Assembly: GCF_023703465.1 (NCBI RefSeq)
Contig: NZ_JAMQGP010000003.1
Location: 558,001-622,000, forward strand
Length of the DNA stretch: 64,000 bases
Source of the DNA: Echinimonas agarilytica
GTDB lineage: Bacteria; Pseudomonadota; Gammaproteobacteria; Enterobacterales; Neiellaceae
Direction: 5' to 3'
The notes under the pieces were generated by a model. The model did not search any database. It was not told the DNA's origin and worked only from the letters and a program-made list of their open reading frames with translations. The translations under genes and the position numbers were made by a program. Shown here in pieces: positions 59,074 to 64,000 of this stretch (position 1 is its first letter; the number at the start of each line of letters is the position of its first letter).

Positions 59074-59123
59074 GCATGTTGCACTGTGACTATTTTTCGC
59101 AATTGAAAAATAAGCGCTATTGA

Positions 59124-61913
59124 TTACCAGTTGGCACGAACACCAAAGCTGTAACGAGGACCATATTGTTCAGCTGAGATCAATTGATTCTCGAAACGGC
59201 CATAGCGGCGAACAGTTTCGTTAGTGACGTTGATAGCGTCCGCGAATACAGAGAAGTTCTCGTTGATGTCATAGCTAATGCTGGCATCAAGTTGACCATA
59301 GGCTTCTGTAAACGTTGGCTCATTGCCCAGAGCGAGCAAGAAGTCGTCACGCCAGTTATAGGCAACGCGAACTTCAAAGGTTTCGTTTTCATAGAAACCG
59401 ACCAAGTTGGCAGTGTCGCTTAGTCCTGTCAGTGCTACAGTTTCGTCAAAGTTGAACGGGTCAAACTCTTCATCGCTGTCAACAATGGTGTAGTTGGCAA
59501 CAGCACCGAAACCAGTATCTGCGAACATGTATTGAACATTAAATTCCCAACCATCAAGCTCTCTGTTTTGAAGGTTTTGCGGCGTGGAAATTTCCCAGGT
59601 AATCACAGGGTCGCTTGCGGTCCCCAAACATGCTGGATTCGGTGTGGCTGAAGAATCAGGACATCCTGGGCGTGGGTTCACACTTGGATCCGTGAGCGGT
59701 TGGCCGTTCACGTCGTTAAGCGGACCATTTACAACGCCTGAACCAATGAAGTTTTCAACGTACTTTTTGAAGTAGCCAGCTGAAGCGAAGCTACCGTTGT
59801 CGTCGTACCACTCTACAGACAAGTCGAAGTTGTCGGAGGTAATTGGCAGCAAGTTTGGATTGCCCTGAGACGCTTGGAATGGGCCTTCAGGTCTTGCGTT
59901 TGTAGTTGTTCCCGGGAATAGAGCATTGATGCTGGCTCGACCAATGGTTCGACTGTAAGATGCACGGGTCACGATGTCATCAGTGACATCCACCTGAATG
60001 TCAAGGTTTGGCAAAATACGCGTGTAGCTGCCCGTTAAACGTTGTGCTGTATCGACCGTGTCATAAACTTCGCTTAGTTCCTCAGGATGGCGGTAGTTCA
60101 TTGCGATAATGCCAGGTTGAACTGAGTATGCTTCTACGTCAGTGTCTTCCCAACGAACACCTGCGTTAATTGAAATCGGGAAATTATTCAGTTCGGTTTC
60201 AATCTGAAGCGCAGCATATACGGCAAGCGTTTCTTCTTCCATACCATTGGTAGTGACGTTAGGCGCCTGATATTTACCTTCAGCGGTCACGATATCTAGG
60301 AACTGCTCGGCACTATATTTAGCGATGTATGGGAATAGATCTTTATATCCAGAAAACTCATCAAGTGTGCTTCCAGACTCTTCAAATGAGAGATCTAAGG
60401 CATCCATTGAGATGTCAACAAAGTCAAATCGTTCGCTTAAATACGTATCGACTTCATACTTGGTGTTTTGGATGCCGAACGTAATTTGGCTTAAATCGCC
60501 ATTGCCGCCATTTAACCACGTTCCTGAAAGGTGCACTTGTTTAATGTCATTTTCCATCGAGTAACCGCGTTGCTGGTACAAGTCAGAAACAATGTTGCTC
60601 TTGTCATATGCGCCACCCACTAAGCCTGAATCATCGACAATGATGTTCGGAATATCACCGACAAAATCAGCACCGATAAGGGCCACAGAACCCGGCGGAT
60701 TCTTTAGGTTTGCTAGTGTTTCAGCCGTGTCGCCATCAGGGTTCGATTCAGAAGAGGAATCGTGATAATCCAACATAAAACTTAAGGTGTCAGTGGCGTC
60801 CCATTTGAGATTCACACCCAAAGAATCGTTTTCTTTTTCTTCGTAGTATTTCCAAGCCCAGAAGTTTAGTTCATCATTTGCATTGCGTGGACTGTACACA
60901 GTACCGTTTGCGTCGGTAGCGCCGGTTGGATTATCAAACCAGAATGCTGAGCGATTGGTAGTACTTGTTTCTTCAAAACGAGAAATAGTGTAGTCAAGCG
61001 TGGCTTCTACGGTGTCGATCGGAGAATATTGAACAACAAGCTGCGCATTGTCACGTTCGCGAGTTGTATCGTAGTGTTCAGAGGTGGCAGTCCAAGCTGT
61101 CCAAAACGATTGGTCAGGGTTTTTTGCAGTATCGATAGCACTCGTATCGATACCATCCCTATTACCACGGTTTCTTACCCAACCATCGGTACCTGCGCGA
61201 TCGCGGTGGCTATCACGCTCTGAGTGAGATGCCGACAACATGACCCCAAGTTTGCCGTCTAAGAAGATATTACTGACCATGCCTGAAACTTCAGGTGTGA
61301 AATCATCACCCTTGTCTTCGACGCTGGTATCGTGAATCGCGGTGGCGCTTGCAAATGCCTTGAAGCCATCATAGTCAAATGGCTTGGCCGTTTTAATATT
61401 AATCGTCGCACCAATACCACCAGAAGTGATGTTCGCGCGTCCAGTTTTAATAGCTTCAACGCCAGATACGGTTTCAGACGCAATTTCACGGAAGTTAAAG
61501 CTTCGCGAAATCCCTGCTGATTGAAGTACAGACGAATTAGGCATTTGGCGACCATTCAATGTCACCAAGTTAAAGCTTGGGCCGAAACCACGAACGGTGA
61601 CTTGGTTACCTTCGTTGTTTGCCCGGTCAATCGATACGCCCGGTATACGCTGCAACGACTCTGCTAAGTTACTGTCTGGAAACTTACCGATGTCTTCTGC
61701 AGAAATCGCATCTACAACACCCGCTGACGAGCGTTTAATGTCTGCGGATTTCGTAAGAGAACCACGAATACCTGAAACTTGAATAACCTCTACTTCTTCT
61801 TTTTGAAGATTATTTTGTTGTGTTTCTTCTGCTGCATGTGCCATCGAAGCCGAACCTGTCGCAACAAGTATCGCCATATAAACAGAATTTAATTTAAATC
61901 TGTTGGTGTCCAT
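59124..61913 (-). CDS. TonB-dependent receptor (polysaccharide type)
   Basis: Outer-membrane active transporter of 929 residues from the ATG at 61913 (AGGGA five bases upstream; longer frame rejected). Signal peptide of about 27 residues ends SMAHA. A TonB-box-like EVEVIQVSG precedes the plug domain (DIGKFPDSNLAESLQRIPGV and VTVRGFGPSFNLVTLNGRQM). The barrel ends with RYSFGVRANW, a terminal aromatic as expected. Loops contain a CPDSSATPNPAC pair that may form a disulfide. As first gene of the GH50 operon it probably imports agar-derived oligosaccharides. Confidence 0.94.
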   Translation of the reverse strand: MDTNRFKLNSVYMAILVATGSASMAHAAEETQQNNLQKEEVEVIQVSGIRGSLTKSADIKRSSAGVVDAISAEDIGKFPDSNLAESLQRIPGVSIDRANNEGNQVTVRGFGPSFNLVTLNGRQMPNSSVLQSAGISRSFNFREIASETVSGVEAIKTGRANITSGGIGATINIKTAKPFDYDGFKAFASATAIHDTSVEDKGDDFTPEVSGMVSNIFLDGKLGVMLSASHSERDSHRDRAGTDGWVRNRGNRDGIDTSAIDTAKNPDQSFWTAWTATSEHYDTTRERDNAQLVVQYSPIDTVEATLDYTISRFEETSTTNRSAFWFDNPTGATDANGTVYSPRNANDELNFWAWKYYEEKENDSLGVNLKWDATDTLSFMLDYHDSSSESNPDGDTAETLANLKNPPGSVALIGADFVGDIPNIIVDDSGLVGGAYDKSNIVSDLYQQRGYSMENDIKQVHLSGTWLNGGNGDLSQITFGIQNTKYEVDTYLSERFDFVDISMDALDLSFEESGSTLDEFSGYKDLFPYIAKYSAEQFLDIVTAEGKYQAPNVTTNGMEEETLAVYAALQIETELNNFPISINAGVRWEDTDVEAYSVQPGIIAMNYRHPEELSEVYDTVDTAQRLTGSYTRILPNLDIQVDVTDDIVTRASYSRTIGRASINALFPGTTTNARPEGPFQASQGNPNLLPITSDNFDLSVEWYDDNGSFASAGYFKKYVENFIGSGVVNGPLNDVNGQPLTDPSVNPRPGCPDSSATPNPACLGTASDPVITWEISTPQNLQNRELDGWEFNVQYMFADTGFGAVANYTIVDSDEEFDPFNFDETVALTGLSDTANLVGFYENETFEVRVAYNWRDDFLLALGNEPTFTEAYGQLDASISYDINENFSVFADAINVTNETVRRYGRFENQLISAEQYGPRYSFGVRANW

Positions 61914-62617
61914 TTTTATCCCTGCCCCTAGTGCATTAGAATTATTGTGTGTTTGAAACAAGATTCCCGAGAGTGAAACTTTCTCGGTTGAGTGATGAAA
62001 TCTTGCACACTTAAGGTAAGGGAATAGTGCATTTACGCAATACGGTCATTTGCAAAATGTTAACAATGTACCGTTTTTATTTAACATTCGGGCTCGTATT
62101 AGAGACGTAGCGCACACTATGAGTTTTCGTTTTTAGAGTAATAAATCAGACCGGACCGAAATTGATACCAGCAATGGACGATTTGAGAGACTCGATGGAG
62201 TATTTGAAAGGTCACTGGTTTGCCTTTCTGTAGCGGTGTTGGATAGATATTTGTTCGATAAATTGCCTTTTTTTTCCAAAAATTGCCGTAGAAGTAATCA
62301 ATATTTCAGATTCTGGGATTAAAAATAGAGAATTTGGCACACTGGTTCGCCGGCTACAACGAGAGTTGTTGCGACGCCAATGCCTTTGCGCCTTAGCAAT
62401 AAAAAATTAGAGTAGTTAGTGTTTTTTGAGTGCAGAAACGGTGAAAAAAGGTTGTCAAACGGTGATAACACCGAGCAGACTAGAGTCTAGTTCATGTTGG
62501 GATTTTCACTGAAAAATTGTGAAATATATGTCGTATCCAGCAGAAATACAGCAGGACAGTAAAGACGTACGAATGCCGAATAACCATTTGGCTAAATATA
62601 AAGTGGGAGGGATAAAA
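61914..62617. other. Long regulatory region upstream of the TBDR operon
   Basis: 704 bp without recognised genes, AT-rich. It contains a direct repeat at 62436-62465, an inverted repeat CGGTG-ATAA-CACCG at 62460-62473 and AGACTAGAGTCT at 62477-62488. No confident promoter was found by eye. Confidence 0.5.
62436..62465. repeat. Direct repeat AAACGGTGA, 21-bp period
   Basis: Two identical nonamers AAACGGTGA at 62436-62444 and 62457-62465 are spaced by 21 bp, two helical turns, and the second merges with the inverted repeat CGGTGATAACACCG. This is the geometry of a regulator operator. Confidence 0.5.
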
Positions 62618-62694
62618 TGGTGCTCGCTACTGGACTCGAACCAGTGACACCCTGCATGTCATGCAGGTACTCTAACCAACTGAGCTAAGCGAGC
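62618..62694 (-). tRNA. tRNA-Val(GAC)
   Basis: A complete 77-nt cloverleaf including encoded CCA. The acceptor stem pairs GCTCGC with GCGAGC, the D arm is AGCTCAGTTGGTTAGAG, the anticodon loop ATGACAT has anticodon GAC (62658-62660) on a CCTGC/GCAGG stem, and the T loop is GGTTCGAGTCC. It would read GUC and GUU valine codons. Confidence 0.95.
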
Positions 62695-62782
62695 TTAATT
62701 TGGAACGCACATCTAAACCAAGAACCGACTTATCTGTACTATGCTTCACTTGCTTGGGGGAACCCCTTGCGAAGTGGGCGTC

Positions 62783-62811
62783 ATAATAGCCACGCTTTTT
62801 CGCCTATGCAA
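62783..62811 (-). promoter_or_regulatory. Promoter of tRNA-Val
   Basis: On the minus strand TTGCAT (-35), a 17-bp spacer and TATTAT (-10) are followed by the GC-rich discriminator GACGCCC, typical of stringently controlled stable-RNA promoters. The start would be about 80 nt upstream of the tRNA. Confidence 0.75.
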
Positions 62812-62972
62812 CATTTTTTGTAGTAGATTCTAAAATTCATCAATCAAATGGCTGCTCTTTATTCAATTTGCTTAGAAATCCATCTCCAAGGTTACTATTT
62901 ATCGGTTGCGCGGAGGCTCCTGCAATCAGGCATGCATGAAATTGAATATCGTAGTAATGGAAATTATCGAGC

Positions 62973-63478
62973 TTGCCAATATTCCATTTTTCTATGGTAT
63001 ACAGGCGAGATATGGCATCTGATACAGAATATGATAATGCTTGGTTTGGGAAATTAATTGGGCGCCGATTCTTGATTCATACTGAAGTCCAAACGGCAAT
63101 GCTAAAGGTCTTGGCCCCAACTTTCGCAGGGCTTGAACAATTTGCCAACACATTATTATGAGCCGATGTATGGTATGAATTTGATCCAGTGCTCTCACCC
63201 AATTTGAATTATGTATTGTCTGTTGATGAATCGACCTACACCCCAGGTTCAGACTGGGGCGATCAGCAGGGTCGTGGGATGGGAGATTTTCACCCCATCG
63301 CTTGGCACCAAGAGTTTGATGGGGCGCTCGTTCTATACCCCATTGGGACATGTGCCGGCAGCCTATCAACATTCTCTTTTTCTTAATCACATATTATGGT
63401 GGATTGTATTGGGCGGCTACGGGACAAACAAAGAGCGAGCACTTCATGAAGGCTATGAATGCGCAAGCAAAGACTTGA
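62973..63478 (+). pseudogene. Decayed ThuA-family (trehalose utilisation/glutamine amidotransferase-like) gene
   Basis: A conceptual ThuA C-terminal half runs through three reading frames. Frame 1 gives DTEYDNAWFGKLIGRRFL and stops at a TGA (63159-63161) where a tryptophan is expected (before ADVWYEFDP). The same frame goes on with NYVLSVDESTY and GMGDFHPIAWHQEFDG. Near 63322 a frameshift is needed to reach GRSFYTPLGHVPAAYQ, and near 63393 another to reach YGGLYWAATGQTKSEHF, ending at 63476-63478. The N-terminal half is not recognisable. It is therefore a pseudogene with one nonsense change and two frameshifts, unless sequencing errors are involved. Confidence 0.8.
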
Positions 63479-63516
63479 ATAATGCCGTAAATCACCTGAT
63501 TTATAGTGTTTTTTAA

Positions 63517-63545
63517 ACTTTGTTGATCAAAGTCGGGCTTTTTTC
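63517..63545 (+). terminator. Weak terminator-like hairpin
   Basis: ACTTTG and CAAAGT pair around TTGAT, and a CGGGCTTTTTT tail follows. The stem is short and separated from the T run, so strength is doubtful. Confidence 0.35.
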
Positions 63546-63617
63546 ACCAATAGTGCCACTGTCCTTTTTTATTTTGCGCAATTTTCGAGTAGACTTAGCC
63601 GGCTAAAATTTCCATTC

Positions 63618-63646
63618 ATAACGACACCTTAACTGTCACTCGTTAT
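63618..63646 (+). other. Hairpin in the pheS leader
   Basis: ATAACGA and TCGTTAT form a seven-pair stem with a 15-base loop, ending 14 bp before the pheS ATG. No U run follows, so it is not a standard attenuator. Confidence 0.35.
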
Positions 63647-63660
63647 TTAAGAGAACCACT

Positions 63661-64000
63661 ATGTTGAATCTTGACGCACTGGTTGCCGAGGCTCTCGCTG
63701 CCGTTAATGGTGCCGAAAAAGCCAACGCACTGGATGAAGTGCGGGTAAATTATTTAGGTAAAAAGGGTAAGCTCACCGAGCAGCTCAAATCGTTGGGCAA
63801 GTTAAGCGCGGAAGAGCGTCCTGCTGCGGGCCAGGCCATTAATCAGGCTAAGCAAGATGTTCAGCAAGCAATTAACAGCAAAATGGCTGAATTGCAGCAA
63901 GCTGAACTGAATGCCAAGTTATCATCTGAAACCATTGATGTGACATTGCCTGGGCGTCGTATGCCTGAAGCGGGATTGCATCCAGTGAGCCGTACGATCG
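63661..64000 (+). CDS. pheS: Phenylalanine-tRNA ligase alpha subunit (3' truncated)
   Basis: Alpha subunit of phenylalanyl-tRNA synthetase, cut by the window end after 113 codons. The coiled-coil tRNA-binding N-terminus is recognisable: [38 protein letters not shown] and [20 protein letters not shown] lead towards the catalytic core. The ATG at 63661 gives the family start. pheT is expected just downstream outside the window. Confidence 0.95.
   Translation, partial: MLNLDALVAEALAAVNGAEKANALDEVRVNYLGKKGKLTEQLKSLGKLSAEERPAAGQAINQAKQDVQQAINSKMAELQQAELNAKLSSETIDVTLPGRRMPEAGLHPVSRTI

Noticed and set aside
62848-63057. A 69-codon open frame before the ThuA pseudogene
   Set aside because: It is in another frame than the ThuA-like coding trace and gives no recognisable protein; it is part of the decayed region.
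63553-63606. A 17-codon GTG frame with three Phe upstream of pheS, reminiscent of the PheM leader peptide
   Set aside because: No ribosome site, only moderate Phe content, and no terminator/antiterminator pair follows it; the hairpin at 63618-63646 lacks a U run.

Overview
The window reads as a chromosome segment of a marine, agar-degrading gammaproteobacterium of the Alteromonadales type. The evidence is the core gene order (lolDE - comEC - msbA - lpxK - ycaR - kdsB; gltA divergent from sdhCDAB-sucABCD; metA-metH behind MetJ boxes; letAB; tRNA and pheS) combined with a GH50 beta-agarase-like lipoprotein, a large TonB-dependent receptor, a SapC protein, a tryptophan-halogenase-like flavoprotein, a GH36 alpha-galactosidase and a formylglycine sulfatase. 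The genus cannot be named from sequence reading alone. No rRNA, CRISPR array, insertion sequence or prophage was seen.

Layout. 1-8.5 kb: cell-envelope block (lipoprotein release, DNA uptake, lipid A flippase and kinase, Kdo activation). 8.5-20.1 kb: TCA-cycle block, gltA on the minus strand and sdhCDAB-sucABCD on the plus strand, around a 406-bp shared regulatory region. 20.2-25.7 kb: accessory oxidative block with a RoxA-like di-haem cytochrome directly followed by a cytochrome P450, converging on a secreted SdsA1-like alkylsulfatase. 26-31.6 kb: small membrane and signalling genes, including a three-helix membrane protein translationally overlapped with a PAS-GGDEF-EAL protein whose own N-terminus looks like a copy of it, plus an L,D-transpeptidase. 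31.6-34.7 kb: HutC-type regulator divergent from a lipoprotein sulfatase. 34.7-39.4 kb: metA-metH with three tandem MetJ boxes. 39.5-45.2 kb: DoxX, nitroreductase, porin, a candidate structured RNA, rsmF and a fused SpmA/SpmB protein. 45.2-49.1 kb: letAB with LetA split into two genes. 49.2-53.4 kb: Nif3-like protein, cmoM, a periplasmic binding protein and GH36. 53.4-62 kb: polysaccharide (agar/galactan) utilisation operon read leftwards, TBDR - halogenase-like - SapC - GH50, ending in a terminator. 62.6-64 kb: tRNA-Val(GAC) with a clear promoter, a decayed ThuA-family gene, and the 5' part of pheS.

How it fits together. The core blocks are conventional. The accessory parts suggest growth on sulfated or galactose-rich algal polysaccharides: TBDR uptake, GH50 cleavage at the cell surface or in the periplasm, GH36 in the cytoplasm, sulfatase and porin. 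The most intriguing parts are the di-haem cytochrome/P450 pair, which recalls the dioxygenase plus P450 halves of fungal oxylipin synthases but split across compartments; the duplicated membrane sensor module beside the c-di-GMP enzyme; the halogenase-like/SapC pair inside the agarase operon; and a minus-strand structured transcript candidate at about 42.3-42.4 kb.
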